From Alphaproteobacteria bacterium (GTDB taxonomy: Bacteria; Pseudomonadota; Alphaproteobacteria; Rhodobacterales; Rhodobacteraceae), in assembly GCA_030424865.1 (NCBI GenBank), contig JAUHVR010000017.1, positions 57,019-121,018 on the forward strand: 64,000 nt of DNA, given 5' to 3'. The position numbers and the translations under genes are program-made. Position 1 is the first letter of the stretch. The number at the start of each line of letters is the position of its first letter. The notes under the pieces are model-generated. The model searched no databases. It saw nothing but the letters and a program-made list of their open reading frames with translations, and was not told where the DNA came from. Below, piece after piece: positions 19,042-27,981 of this stretch.

Positions 19042-20238
19042 ATGTCTGAAAGCTCTTTTCCCGTCGTTCGCCTGCGTCCTAAAACCAATGCCCGCGCCAT
19101 TCGGCGTGGCTATCCTTGGGTTTATGCCAATGAACTGGTGGTCGACCGTCGCACCAAGGCGCTGACCCCGGGCACCGTGGCACGGCTGGAAGATGCCGAC
19201 CGCACGCCGGTTGCGCTGGTCGCGGTGACGCCGGAAAGCCGAATCATCGGCCGCGTGTTGGGCGGCCCCGAGGAAGCCGCGCCGGATCACGGCTGGTTTG
19301 TGACCCGCCTGTCCCGCGCTCTGGCGCTGCGCGAGCGGCTGTTTGATGCCCCGTACTACCGGCTGATTCATGCCGAGGCTGACGGCCTGCCCGGCGTGAT
19401 CATCGACAGGTTTGGCGACACCTGCGTGGTGCAACCGAATGCCGCCTGGGCCGATCTGCGGATCGAGACACTGGCCGAGGCGCTGGTTCAGGTCACCGGG
19501 GTCACAAACGTGCTCAAGAACGCAGGGGGGCGGGGCCGCGCGCTAGAGGGGTTGGACGACGTTGACATGGTGCTGCGTGGCGCTGCCCCCGACGCGCCGC
19601 TGCCTGTCCAGATGAATGGTGCGAGCTATCTGGCCGACGTGACCGGCGGGCAGAAGACGGGGCTCTTTTACGACCAACGGCCAAACCACGGATTTGCCGC
19701 GCGGCTGGCACCCGGCGCACGGGTGCTTGACGTCTTTTCCCATGTCGGAGGTTTTGGCCTGGCCGCATTGGCCGCCGGGGCCGAGCATGTGACCTGCGTC
19801 GACGGCTCTGCCGCCGCGCTGGAACTGGCCCAGGGCGGTGCGGAACTGACCCGCGGCGCCGACCGCTTTGCCACCCGCAAAGGCGATGCCTTTGACGTGC
19901 TGACCGCGCTGCAGGACGAACAGGCGCGCTTTGACGTGGTCATCTGCGATCCGCCCGCCTTTGCGCCATCCAAGCCGGCGTTGGACAAGGGGTTGCGCGC
20001 CTACGAACGTGTGGCGCGGCTGGCCGCTCCGCTGGTGGAAGAGGGGGGCTATTTGGTGCTCTGTTCGTGCTCGCACGCCGCCGACCTGGGCACTTTCACC
20101 GGCGCCTGTCTGCGCGGCATCGGTCGGGCAGGGCGGCGGGCGCAGTTGATCCACACCGGTTTTGCCGGGCCGGACCACCCGCTGCTGCCGCAACTGGCCG
20201 AGTCGGGTTACCTCAAAGCGCTGTTCTTCCGGCTGTGA
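19042..20238 (+). CDS. Class I SAM-dependent RNA methyltransferase (RlmI-like)
   Basis: 398-residue protein with an N-terminal PUA-like RNA-binding region ([14 protein letters not shown]), a central EEHUD-like segment and a C-terminal Rossmann methyltransferase with [15 protein letters not shown] and [11 protein letters not shown]. This is the arrangement of RlmI/RlmK-type rRNA cytosine-5 methyltransferases. The ATG at 19042 has a GGGG site; a longer frame has no family N-terminus. The stop overlaps the PIN gene start (GTGA). This pair, an RNA methyltransferase followed by a PIN protein, appears to be conserved in Rhodobacter relatives. Confidence 0.85.
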   Translation: MSESSFPVVRLRPKTNARAIRRGYPWVYANELVVDRRTKALTPGTVARLEDADRTPVALVAVTPESRIIGRVLGGPEEAAPDHGWFVTRLSRALALRERLFDAPYYRLIHAEADGLPGVIIDRFGDTCVVQPNAAWADLRIETLAEALVQVTGVTNVLKNAGGRGRALEGLDDVDMVLRGAAPDAPLPVQMNGASYLADVTGGQKTGLFYDQRPNHGFAARLAPGARVLDVFSHVGGFGLAALAAGAEHVTCVDGSAAALELAQGGAELTRGADRFATRKGDAFDVLTALQDEQARFDVVICDPPAFAPSKPALDKGLRAYERVARLAAPLVEEGGYLVLCSCSHAADLGTFTGACLRGIGRAGRRAQLIHTGFAGPDHPLLPQLAESGYLKALFFRL

Positions 20239-20777
20239 AGGCACTGCTCGACACCTGTGTGATCTACCCGACGGTGATGCGCGAGGTTCTGTTGGGCGTC
20301 GCCGCAACCGGCGCCTACACGCCGCTATGGTCCGAGCGCATACTTGAGGAATGGGCCCGTGCCGCCCGAAAGCTGGGCCCGGACGGAGAGGCCCTGGCCC
20401 GGGGTGAGGTGGCGCAGGTCCAAGCCGCCTTTCCCGCCGCCTCAGTCACCTGGAAACCTTCGCTTGAGGATCGGCTCTGGCTGCCTGATGCCAATGACAT
20501 CCATGTTTTGGCCGGTGCTGTGGCGGGATCGGCAGATGTAATCGTAACGGTCAACGCCAAGGACTTCCCGCGTCAGGTGCTGGCCGAAGAGGGGCTCAGC
20601 CGGGTTGACCCCGATGCTTTTCTGCTGGGGTTTTGGCAGGCCAATCCTGAAGGGGTCCAAGCCGTCTGCGACGGCGTTCTGGCCAAGGCGCGCGTCTTGT
20701 CGGGCGAGGACTGGCAAATGCGCGCGCTTCTGAAGAAAGCGCGCCTGCCGAGGCTGGCAAAGGCCGTTTCGGCCTAG
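20235..20777 (+). CDS. PIN-domain protein coupled to RNA methyltransferase
   Basis: Predicted PIN-fold ribonuclease, 180 residues. Acidic catalytic candidates are Asp in ALLDTCVIYP, Glu in LEEWAR and Asp in DANDIHVLAGA and NAKDFP. The GTG start overlaps the previous stop (GTGA), so the two are translationally coupled. There is no antitoxin-like gene beside it, so a role in RNA processing is more likely than a classical VapC toxin. This is inference from context. Confidence 0.8.
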   Translation: MKALLDTCVIYPTVMREVLLGVAATGAYTPLWSERILEEWARAARKLGPDGEALARGEVAQVQAAFPAASVTWKPSLEDRLWLPDANDIHVLAGAVAGSADVIVTVNAKDFPRQVLAEEGLSRVDPDAFLLGFWQANPEGVQAVCDGVLAKARVLSGEDWQMRALLKKARLPRLAKAVSA

Positions 20778-21466
20778 CCGCCCGCCGCGTCCCAGCGCGC
20801 CTCGAGCTTTTCAAGCGCCGCGATGCGCTCGTTCGTCTTTGGGTGGCTCATCAGCCAGGCCGGTACGGCCCCCGCACGCGACTGCGTCAGCGCCTCCAGC
20901 TTGGTGAACAGCGTCTTTTGCGGCTCGACGCCAATGCCTGCTTTGTGCAGCAGCGCGGCGGCATAGGCATCGGCCTCATACTCGTCGCTGCGCGACAGAC
21001 GCGCCGCCAGCAGGGTGGTCAGCGCGTTGGCGATATAGACGCCGATGCCGGGCAAGAAGCGGCTGAGGATCATGGCAAGCGCCGTGCGCAGGGCATTCTG
21101 GCCGGAAAAATCAATCATCCGGCGACGGCTGTGCCCCAGCGCGACATGCCCAAGTTCGTGTGCGATCACCGACGACATCTCTTCGGCTGAAACCTCGCCC
21201 GCCTTGTACTTGTTGTAAAACCCGCGCGTGATGAAAATCCGCCCGTCGGGCGCGGCCAGACCGTTGACCGGCTCGATCTCATAGATGTGCACGCGGATGC
21301 GGGGCAGATCCAAAGCGGCCGCCATCCGGTCCGTCAGCTTTTTCAGCGAGGGGTCCGCAAGCTCGGTCGATTTCTCATCCAGCTCGCGCGCCGTGCGCCA
21401 GGCGGAAAAGCGGTACATCACCAACCCGTAGATCAGGGCCAGGAAGATGGGCATGAACTTCAACAT
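20774..21466 (-). CDS. M48-family membrane metalloprotease
   Basis: Zinc protease with one N-terminal membrane segment (LKFMPIFLALIYGLVMYRF), then the catalytic domain containing the HExxH motif in SSVIAHELGHVALGH and the third ligand Glu in SRSDEYEADAYAA. It ends with the substrate-side motif SHPKTNERIAAL. ATG 21466 gives 230 residues. It is related to HtpX/LoiP-type quality-control proteases. It is convergent with the PIN gene (4-bp overlap of stops). Confidence 0.88.
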   Translation of the reverse strand: MLKFMPIFLALIYGLVMYRFSAWRTARELDEKSTELADPSLKKLTDRMAAALDLPRIRVHIYEIEPVNGLAAPDGRIFITRGFYNKYKAGEVSAEEMSSVIAHELGHVALGHSRRRMIDFSGQNALRTALAMILSRFLPGIGVYIANALTTLLAARLSRSDEYEADAYAAALLHKAGIGVEPQKTLFTKLEALTQSRAGAVPAWLMSHPKTNERIAALEKLEARWDAAGG

Positions 21467-21506
21467 GCGCCTAATATGGGGCTTTTTGCGGCAGCGCCAA
21501 GGGGGC

Positions 21507-22151
21507 TTATCGGCCCGCCCAGCTGCGCATCGAGGCCTCAAGATCGCCGTAGCCGGTAAACCGGTATTCATAGGCCAGACCCAGCCGGTCGGCACAGTCG
21601 CGCGCCTTGGCCTCAAGCGCGGGGTCTTTGGTCTGTGCCTGGTAGACAAGCTTGGTGTAATTGCCGAACAGCATGTCGCGCAGCTGAGGATGCCGGTCCA
21701 ACCCCATGGGTTTCCAGACAAAAGCGTCAAACTGCTTGACCAGAAAGTCGGTCAAGAAAAAGGCCGTCAGATCGTCGTCGCCGCGCGCGGCGAAGCCGTC
21801 GTTGCCTTCGAAGAAGGAGTAGCAATGGGGCCCGGCGATCATCTCGACACCCAACTCGTCGCATTTGGCCTGTAACAGCCCACCGGTGCCGCAATCGGCA
21901 TAGACCACGAAGATCTGCTGATAGTCTGTCCTGTGCTTGGTCACCGCCTCTTCCACCGCTTCCGTGATCTTGTCGGGAAAGAGATGGTACTTGGCGGGCA
22001 GGCAGGTCAGGTCCATGTGATCCCAACCATTGGTGTCGCGCAGCGCCAGGATCTCGCGCGCCAGCGCCCCGCAGGCGATCAATAGAATGCGGCCAGTGCC
22101 CAGATCGGTCAGGCCACCCTCGGTCAGATCGGCGTCAGAGACATCGGTCAT
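21507..22151 (-). CDS. DUF1638 protein
   Basis: 214-residue cytoplasmic protein of the DUF1638 family. It begins with ILLIACGALAREILAL and has the Cys-containing VVYADCGTGGLL and AGPHCYSFFEG, which look like metal or corrinoid ligands. Family members often accompany corrinoid methyltransferases, and here a corrinoid protein gene lies just upstream (22416-23117). I infer a role with the cobalamin methionine synthase modules. No experimental function is known to me. Confidence 0.8.
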   Translation of the reverse strand: MTDVSDADLTEGGLTDLGTGRILLIACGALAREILALRDTNGWDHMDLTCLPAKYHLFPDKITEAVEEAVTKHRTDYQQIFVVYADCGTGGLLQAKCDELGVEMIAGPHCYSFFEGNDGFAARGDDDLTAFFLTDFLVKQFDAFVWKPMGLDRHPQLRDMLFGNYTKLVYQAQTKDPALEAKARDCADRLGLAYEYRFTGYGDLEASMRSWAGR

Positions 22152-22333
22152 TTGTCGCGGTCCTTGCGCAGGGCCCTCCAGGCGATGGAGCCCAGCATGG
22201 CAAGCGGCGCCAGCATGAAGAGCACTTGTTGGTCAAGCCGCCCCGCCGACACGGCGAGGGACAGGATCCAGATCGTCAGGCCGGCACATGCGATCACAAG
22301 TGCAAGCAAAAGGGCGAAACGCAGATGTATCAT
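22148..22333 (-). CDS. Small two-segment membrane protein
   Basis: 61-residue protein: IHLRFALLLALVIACAGLTI forms the first membrane segment, VLFMLAPLAMLGSIAW the second, followed by a basic tail RALRKDRDK. The stop overlaps the DUF1638 start by 4 bases (ATGA), so the genes are coupled. No known family recognised. Confidence 0.65.
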   Translation of the reverse strand: MIHLRFALLLALVIACAGLTIWILSLAVSAGRLDQQVLFMLAPLAMLGSIAWRALRKDRDK

Positions 22334-22360
22334 ACTGCTTACTTGGGCGGGTTGGCGGCA

Positions 22361-22392
22361 AAAGAAAAGCCCCACACCGGGGTGCGGGGCCA
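22361..22392 (-). terminator. Intrinsic terminator after the corrinoid gene
   Basis: GCCCCGCACC / GGTGTGGGGC stem (one G-U pair) with a 2-base spacer, followed by TTTTCTTTT on the minus strand, 24 bases after the stop of the corrinoid protein gene. Confidence 0.8.
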
Positions 22393-22415
22393 TTTCATTT
22401 ACGCCTTCATGCGGC

Positions 22416-23117
22416 TTAGCCCGCCAGCTGGTTGTGCTTGCGCGACACGAACTCTTTGGCTGTCTCAACCGCCACCGCCGCGTCACGGCAATAGGCATCT
22501 GCGCCGATGGCCTTGCCGAACTCTTCGTTCAGCGGCGCGCCGCCGACCAGCACGATGTAGTCGTCACGCACGCCGTTCTCGACCATCGTGTCGATCACAA
22601 CCTTCATGTAGGGCATGGTGGTTGTCAGCAGGGCCGACATGCCCAGAATGTCAGGCTGTTCGGTTTCCAGCGCTTCCAGATAGTTTTCGACCGGGTTGTT
22701 GATGCCCAGGTCCACAACTTCGAAGCCCGCACCTTCCATCATCATCGAGACAAGGTTCTTGCCGATGTCGTGGATGTCGCCCTTGACGGTGCCGATCACC
22801 ATCTTGCCGACGCGCGGTGCGCCGGTTTCTGCCAGCAGCGGCTTCAGGATGGCCATGCCGCCCTTCATCGCGTTTGCGGCCAGCAGAACTTCTGGCACAA
22901 ACAGGATGCCGTCGCGGAAGTCCTTGCCCACGATGGTCATGCCGCCGACCAGCGCCTCGGTCAGGATCTTGTAGGGCGCCCAATCGCGCTCCAGCAGGAT
23001 GTTCACGCCTTCTTCGATCTCTTCTTTCAGACCGTCGTACAGGTCGTCGAACATCTGTTGGACGAGTTCTTCATCGTCGAGTTCCGACAGGATGATATCG
23101 TCTTCTTCTTCCGACAT
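22416..23117 (-). CDS. Corrinoid-binding protein, B12 module of split methionine synthase
   Basis: 233-residue protein with an N-terminal four-helix cap domain (residues 15-100; VLLAANAMKGGMAILKPLL) and a C-terminal Rossmann B12 domain with the DxHxxG motif in VKGDIHDIGKNLVSMM, where His is the lower cobalt ligand. The start at 23117 is preceded by GGAAG. In Phaeobacter-like roseobacters MetH is split into separate homocysteine, corrinoid and pterin proteins; this gene and the one at 24397-25410 match the first two. The pterin-binding part is not in the window. Confidence 0.88.
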   Translation of the reverse strand: MSEEEDDIILSELDDEELVQQMFDDLYDGLKEEIEEGVNILLERDWAPYKILTEALVGGMTIVGKDFRDGILFVPEVLLAANAMKGGMAILKPLLAETGAPRVGKMVIGTVKGDIHDIGKNLVSMMMEGAGFEVVDLGINNPVENYLEALETEQPDILGMSALLTTTMPYMKVVIDTMVENGVRDDYIVLVGGAPLNEEFGKAIGADAYCRDAAVAVETAKEFVSRKHNQLAG

Positions 23118-23308
23118 GGGTCTTCCTCTGAAACGGGGTGGCACCAGATTGCTTGGGCCAGTCTTCGATTTTTTTGCGCGATTTGGGATGTTGGTTTGCG
23201 ACACCCACCAGACTGCAACCGACGCTGTTAAGATTTCTGTCGCACAAAACCCTCTGTCATTCCATGAAAACTTGCCCATGTTCCCATTTCGTTCTATTCA
23301 TCAAGATT

Positions 23309-24394
23309 ATGAAATCCGCGATGGGATATGTGCCGCCAGAGGCCCGCAAGGGGCGCGGAGCGACGCGCGCCGATACAGGGCGTTTCGAGCGTTTTGAGCG
23401 CGAGGCGCAGCCGGATGGCTGGGACCTGCCCGAAGAAATCACCCAGGTGCGCACGGACGTCAGCGACGAACAACCACGCTCGGTGGTCAATTACGTGCGG
23501 TCACCCGATCTGCCCTTCGACCGGTCGATCAATCCCTATCGCGGCTGCGAACACGGCTGCATCTACTGCTTTGCCCGACCGTCGCATGCCTATCTGGGAC
23601 TGTCCCCGGGATTGGATTTCGAGACACGTTTGATCGCGCGTCCGGGGGCGGCGCAGGTGCTGGACCGCGAGTTGCGCGCACCCGGTTACAAGGTGGCCCC
23701 GATCTCGATCGGCACCAACACCGACGCCTATCAGCCCATTGAACGCGACCGCGAAATTATGCGCGAGATCCTGAAGGTTCTGCAGGCCTTCAAGCATCCG
23801 GTGGCCATCGTGACCAAGGGGGCCCTGATCGAGCGGGACATCGACATTCTTGCACCCATGGCCGCGCAGGGGCTGGTGCGTGTCGGGATCTCGGTCACCA
23901 CGCTGGATGCTGATCTGTCGCGGCGGATGGAACCCCGGGTGCCCGGCCCGAAACGTCGGCTGAAGACGATCGAACGTCTCACGCAAAACGGCATTCCCGT
24001 CCGGCTGATGGTGTCCCCCGTGGTGCCGGGTTTGACGGACCCCGAGATCGAAAACATCCTGACAGCCGGGGTTGAGGCCGGCGCGGATGCCGCAAGCTGG
24101 ATCATGCTGCGTCTGCCGCGTGAGGTTTCTGATCTGTGGAAGGACTGGCTGGCAGAGCATTACCCGGACCGCGCCGAGCGTATCATGTCGAAACTGCGCG
24201 AGATGCACGGCGGCAAGGAGTACGACGCGCGCTGGGGACACCGGATGCGGGGCGAGGGCGTCTATGCCGAACTCATTGCCCAGAGGTTCCGCCGCGCCAT
24301 GGCGCAGTTGGGGCTCAAGCGCGACACCCATGCCTTGCGCTGTGATCTGTTCGAGCCCCCCTTTGCGCAGGGGGCTCAGTTGGGATTGTTCTGA
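23309..24394 (+). CDS. PA0069-type radical SAM protein
   Basis: Radical SAM enzyme with the cluster motif C-x3-C-x2-C in RGCEHGCIYCFARPSHAY. It belongs to the PA0069/SplB-like group of unknown reaction, about 360 residues. Other conserved pieces are APISIGTNTDAYQPIERD and VTKGALIERDIDIL. The start is uncertain: ATG 23309 or 23321, neither with a strong ribosome site. Its stop lies 2 bases from the convergent homocysteine methyltransferase stop. It is divergent from the corrinoid gene; a link with methionine synthase is only positional. Confidence 0.85.
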   Translation: MKSAMGYVPPEARKGRGATRADTGRFERFEREAQPDGWDLPEEITQVRTDVSDEQPRSVVNYVRSPDLPFDRSINPYRGCEHGCIYCFARPSHAYLGLSPGLDFETRLIARPGAAQVLDRELRAPGYKVAPISIGTNTDAYQPIERDREIMREILKVLQAFKHPVAIVTKGALIERDIDILAPMAAQGLVRVGISVTTLDADLSRRMEPRVPGPKRRLKTIERLTQNGIPVRLMVSPVVPGLTDPEIENILTAGVEAGADAASWIMLRLPREVSDLWKDWLAEHYPDRAERIMSKLREMHGGKEYDARWGHRMRGEGVYAELIAQRFRRAMAQLGLKRDTHALRCDLFEPPFAQGAQLGLF

Positions 24395-24396
24395 CC

Positions 24397-25410
24397 CTAG
24401 GCCCGACGGCGGCCCCGGCGTGTCCGTTTCGGGGCGGCATCTTCACCGGTGCCGTCGCTGTCGGATGAAAACGCGCCGATGGCCGATGCGATCTGGTCGA
24501 GCGTCGGGCGGTCGCCGCGTGGGCGGGTTTCCAGGGCTTCTCGCATGGCGCGCAGGTGGTTCGGCATTGTTCCGCAGCAGCCCCCGATGATGGTCGCGCC
24601 CGCGTCCCGGGCCAGCACGGCATAGTCCGCCATCAGTTCGGGTGTGCCATCGTAGTGGATGTGACCATCGACATACTTGGGGATGCCCGCGTTGCCCTTG
24701 GCGATCAGCGGCAGGTCCGGGGCCGTGGACGAAAAGCCCAGGACGGTCCGCAGCAGGTCCGGCGCGCCTGTGCCGCAGTTGGCGCCGAAAGCCACGGGCT
24801 TGTTTTCAAAGCCTTGCGCCAACTCTGCCAGCGCGTCCGAGGTCACGCCCATCATGGTGCGCCCCGCGGTGTCGAAACTCATGGTCCCGCACCACGGCAT
24901 CCCGGCCAGTGCAAAGGCCTCGGCCGCCGCGCGAAATTCCTCGGGGGCCGAGATGGTCTCGACCCAAAGAACATCGGCGCCGCCTTCCTTCAGACCCTCG
25001 GCGGTCTCGTGGAACATCTCGACGGCATCGCTGTGCGACAGGCTTCCGACGGGTTCCATGATCTCGCCGGTGGGGCCGACAGAGCCTGCGACAACGATCG
25101 GTCGATCGGCCGCATCGGCCACCTCGCGTCCGAGTTCCGCCGAAATACGCGAGAGTTCGCGGGCACGATGCCCGGCGTCGTGAAGCTTGAGACGGGCGGC
25201 GTTGGCGCCGAACGAGTTGGTCAGGAAAATGTCGGACCCCGCGTCCACAGCGCCACGATAGAGTGCGCGGATCTTGTCGGGTTCCTGTTCGTTCCAAAGC
25301 TCGGGCGCGTCTCCGGACGTCAGGCCCATGTTGAACAGGTTGGTCCCCGTTGCGCCATCGGCCAAAAGCCAGTCGCGTTCAGTCAGGAGTTTGGAAAGAA
25401 GATCGGACAT
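24397..25410 (-). CDS. Homocysteine S-methyltransferase module of split methionine synthase
   Basis: 337-residue Zn-dependent methyltransferase of the Pfam S-methyl_trans family. Zinc ligands are visible in VAFGANCGTGAPD and IIGGCCGTMPNHLRAM. The N-terminus LLADGATGTNLFNMGL is typical. It is annotated betaine-homocysteine methyltransferase-like in many genomes, but in roseobacters it serves as the homocysteine half of a split MetH working with the corrinoid protein. It ends with a basic Arg-rich tail. The five-hairpin array lies just upstream of the start. Confidence 0.85.
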   Translation of the reverse strand: MSDLLSKLLTERDWLLADGATGTNLFNMGLTSGDAPELWNEQEPDKIRALYRGAVDAGSDIFLTNSFGANAARLKLHDAGHRARELSRISAELGREVADAADRPIVVAGSVGPTGEIMEPVGSLSHSDAVEMFHETAEGLKEGGADVLWVETISAPEEFRAAAEAFALAGMPWCGTMSFDTAGRTMMGVTSDALAELAQGFENKPVAFGANCGTGAPDLLRTVLGFSSTAPDLPLIAKGNAGIPKYVDGHIHYDGTPELMADYAVLARDAGATIIGGCCGTMPNHLRAMREALETRPRGDRPTLDQIASAIGAFSSDSDGTGEDAAPKRTRRGRRRA

Positions 25411-25472
25411 CGGGCCCCCCGGGAAAACATGTCTGCCCCGCCCGTGACACAGGCAGGGGGCAACGGCAAATT

Positions 25473-25590
25473 CATAATCTTCAAGAAGATCATGAGGCGC
25501 CTGCATCTGGCGCCTCGCAACCGGAATTCTGCAAGAATTCCGGAACTGAAAACATGTGTTTTCAGGACCGTTTTCCGTGACGGAAAACGG
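25473..25590 (-). repeat. Array of five tandem, unrelated hairpins
   Basis: Between the ATPase zeta stop and the homocysteine methyltransferase start lie five consecutive dyads of different sequence, spaced 0-4 bases. They are: 25473-25494 (ATCTTC/GAAGAT core, 1 mismatch further out), 25494-25516 (GAGGCGCC/GGCGCCTC), 25521-25543 (10-bp arms, CCGGAATTCT), 25546-25565 (9-bp arms, CTGAAAACA) and 25568-25590 (11-bp arms, CCGTTTTCCGT). None is followed by a T-run on either strand. The array could be a structured leader, an mRNA stabiliser, a protein-binding island or a repeat element. It matches no RNA family that I recognise. Confidence 0.85.
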
Positions 25591-25601
25591 CGACCCGGAC
25601 G

Positions 25602-25916
25602 TCAGGCTTCGTCCATCAGCTGGCCCTTGGCGACCACCAGCAACGCGTCCATCTTGGCACGGATCTCATCCGCCGTTGCCTTGTCACCCAGATCGCCGGC
25701 GACCTTGCGCACAACGTCTTCGTGGCCTGCTTCCTCGAAGTCGGCAACCACAACTTCCTTGGCATAGGCCTCGGCCTCGTCGCCGGACTTGCCCATCAGC
25801 TCTGCCGCCCAGAGGCCCAGCAGCTTGTTGCGGCGTGCCTCGGCCTTGAACTTCATTTCTTCGTCATGGGCGAACTTGTTCTCAAAGGCGTTTTCGCGGT
25901 CGTCGAACGTGGTCAT
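25602..25916 (-). CDS. ATP synthase inhibitor zeta subunit (DUF1476)
   Basis: 104-residue helical protein matching the alphaproteobacterial F1-ATPase inhibitor zeta. The N-terminal TTFDDRENAFENKFAHDEEM is the inhibitory segment in Paracoccus, followed by a four-helix region with ARRNKLLGLWAAELMG. It blocks ATP hydrolysis by F1. ATG 25916 is preceded by GGAG. The gene lies divergent from purC. Its 3' flank carries the hairpin array. Confidence 0.9.
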   Translation of the reverse strand: MTTFDDRENAFENKFAHDEEMKFKAEARRNKLLGLWAAELMGKSGDEAEAYAKEVVVADFEEAGHEDVVRKVAGDLGDKATADEIRAKMDALLVVAKGQLMDEA

Positions 25917-26074
25917 GATGCGGCTCCGTCTGCGCATGAATGTTGCACCAAGATATGCAATCCCCACGCCAAAGGTGCAAGAGCCTGCCCATTGCTTGCG
26001 ACAATGCCGCCCATGGCGTAAGAGGCGCGCACGGGCGAGTCATCCGCACTTTGCCCCCGCAGGAAAGTGATCCC

Positions 26075-26836
26075 ATGGCACGTCGCAAGAAAATCTACGA
26101 AGGCAAGGCAAAGATTCTTTACGAAGGCCCAGAACCGGGCACAATCGTCCAGTACTTCAAGGACGACGCCACCGCCTTCAATGCCGAAAAGAAAGACGTC
26201 ATTGACGGCAAAGGCGTTTTGAACAACCGCCTGAGCGAGTTCTTCATGACCGGCCTGAACAGTGTCGGCGTGCCGACCCATTTTCTGAAGCGTCTGAACA
26301 TGCGGGAACAGCTGGTGCGCAGCTGCGAGATCATTCCATTGGAAGTCATTGTCCGCAACTTTGCGGCAGGCTCGCTGTCCAAGCGCCTTGGCATCGACGA
26401 AGGCACGCCGATGCCGCGCCCCATCGTGGAATACTGCTACAAGGACGACAAGCTGGGCGATCCGCTGGTCACCGAAGAGCATATCGCTGCCTTTGGCTGG
26501 GCCAGCCAGCAGGACATGGACGACATTCTGAGCCTGGCGCTGCGTGTGAACGACTTCATGTCGGGCCTGATGTATGGCGTCGGCATTCGACTGGTCGATT
26601 TCAAGATCGAGATCGGGCGCGTCTATGACGGTGATTTCCAGCGCCTGATCGTGGCCGACGAGATCAGCCCCGACAGTTGCCGCCTGTGGGACATCGAGAC
26701 CGGACAGAAGCTGGACAAGGATGTGTTCCGCCGGGATCTGGGTAGCCTGACGGATGCCTATACCGAAGTGGCGCAGCGCCTGGGTGTGATGCCCAAGGGC
26801 AGCGCTCCGATCAGCAAGCCGACTCTCATCAACTGA
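26075..26836 (+). CDS. purC: SAICAR synthetase
   Basis: Phosphoribosylaminoimidazole-succinocarboxamide synthase: ATP-dependent addition of aspartate to CAIR in purine synthesis. It has the N-terminal [14 protein letters not shown] nucleotide loop, the family signature in [16 protein letters not shown] and [17 protein letters not shown] 26075 with AGGAAAG upstream gives 253 residues. It is first of a pur operon with purS and purQ. Confidence 0.96.
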   Translation: MARRKKIYEGKAKILYEGPEPGTIVQYFKDDATAFNAEKKDVIDGKGVLNNRLSEFFMTGLNSVGVPTHFLKRLNMREQLVRSCEIIPLEVIVRNFAAGSLSKRLGIDEGTPMPRPIVEYCYKDDKLGDPLVTEEHIAAFGWASQQDMDDILSLALRVNDFMSGLMYGVGIRLVDFKIEIGRVYDGDFQRLIVADEISPDSCRLWDIETGQKLDKDVFRRDLGSLTDAYTEVAQRLGVMPKGSAPISKPTLIN

Positions 26837-26850
26837 GCGTCGGATTTTTG

Positions 26851-26873
26851 AGTATTTTTGGAAAGATGAAGAG
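26851..26873 (+). repeat. Intergenic AGTATTTTTGGAAAGATGAAG element
   Basis: Short element between purC and purS resembling the ATATTT...CAAGAAGAA motif seen at 31.1-31.3 kb and 61.5-61.6 kb. Probably a diverged member of the same intergenic repeat family. Confidence 0.4.
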
Positions 26874-26885
26874 GGCAGGGGCGCG

Positions 26886-27116
26886 ATGAAGGCTCGGGTA
26901 CACGTGATGCTGAAGACCGGTGTTCTGGATCCGCAAGGTGAGGCCGTGCGCCATGCGCTGAGCGGCATGGGGTTTGACGGCGTTGAAGGCGTACGTCAGG
27001 GCAAGGTCATCGAATTGGATCTGGCCGATGGCACTGACGAGGCGACCATTGGCGAGATGTGCGAAAAGCTGTTGGCCAACACTGTCATCGAAAGCTACTC
27101 GATCGAGGTCATCTGA
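26886..27116 (+). CDS. purS: FGAM synthase, PurS subunit
   Basis: Small subunit of the three-part phosphoribosylformylglycinamidine synthase (PurS-PurQ-PurL). The 76 residues KARVHVMLKTGVLDPQGEAV...TVIESYSIEVI are full length for PurS. Its stop overlaps the start of a small ORF (TGATG) that separates it from purQ. purL is not in the window. Confidence 0.95.
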   Translation: MKARVHVMLKTGVLDPQGEAVRHALSGMGFDGVEGVRQGKVIELDLADGTDEATIGEMCEKLLANTVIESYSIEVI

Positions 27117-27276
27117 TGCAGGCTGCCCTGATCCCGGGGCGGCACGCTGACGGGAAACCGTCCGTGGCGCGGCGCGGACTTTCGTCGAGACCTCTGGACC
27201 AGGCACTCTTGGATGCTGCTGCGCGCCCTGGGCGCGCGGTCATCGCTGATATTTCCAACGCTGAAAGGGCTGTGCA

Positions 27277-27280
<4 letters not shown>
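27116..27280 (+). CDS. Small ORF coupled between purS and purQ
   Basis: Candidate 54-residue protein ([20 protein letters not shown]... ending ISNAERAVQ). Its ATG overlaps the purS stop (TGATG, 27114-27118) and its stop overlaps the purQ start (ATGA, 27277-27280). This double coupling fills the gap exactly and argues that it is translated, at least to carry ribosomes to purQ. No domain recognised; it is rich in Ala and Arg. It may be only a translational bridge. Confidence 0.5.
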
Positions 27281-27945
<665 letters not shown>

Positions 27946-27953
27946 CTTGAGTG

Positions 27954-27970
27954 AGCCCCGCGAGGGGCTT
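27954..27970 (+). terminator. Hairpin after purQ
   Basis: AGCCCC-GCGA-GGGGCT followed by only one further T, between purQ and dctB. Weak terminator or attenuator. Confidence 0.4.
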
Positions 27971-27981
27971 ACCTTGGGCTC

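Noticed and set aside
20235..20777. VapC-type toxin-antitoxin system
   Set aside because: No small antitoxin gene precedes the PIN gene; it is coupled to an RNA methyltransferase instead.
23118..23308. Cobalamin or SAM riboswitch upstream of the corrinoid gene
   Set aside because: A short stretch (AATCTGGTGCCACCCCG on the minus strand) recalls part of a B12 element, but it is only about 20 bases from the start codon and the B12 box and other conserved parts are missing.
25473..25590. Reading the five hairpins as stacked intrinsic terminators
   Set aside because: None of the stems is followed by a run of T on either strand.
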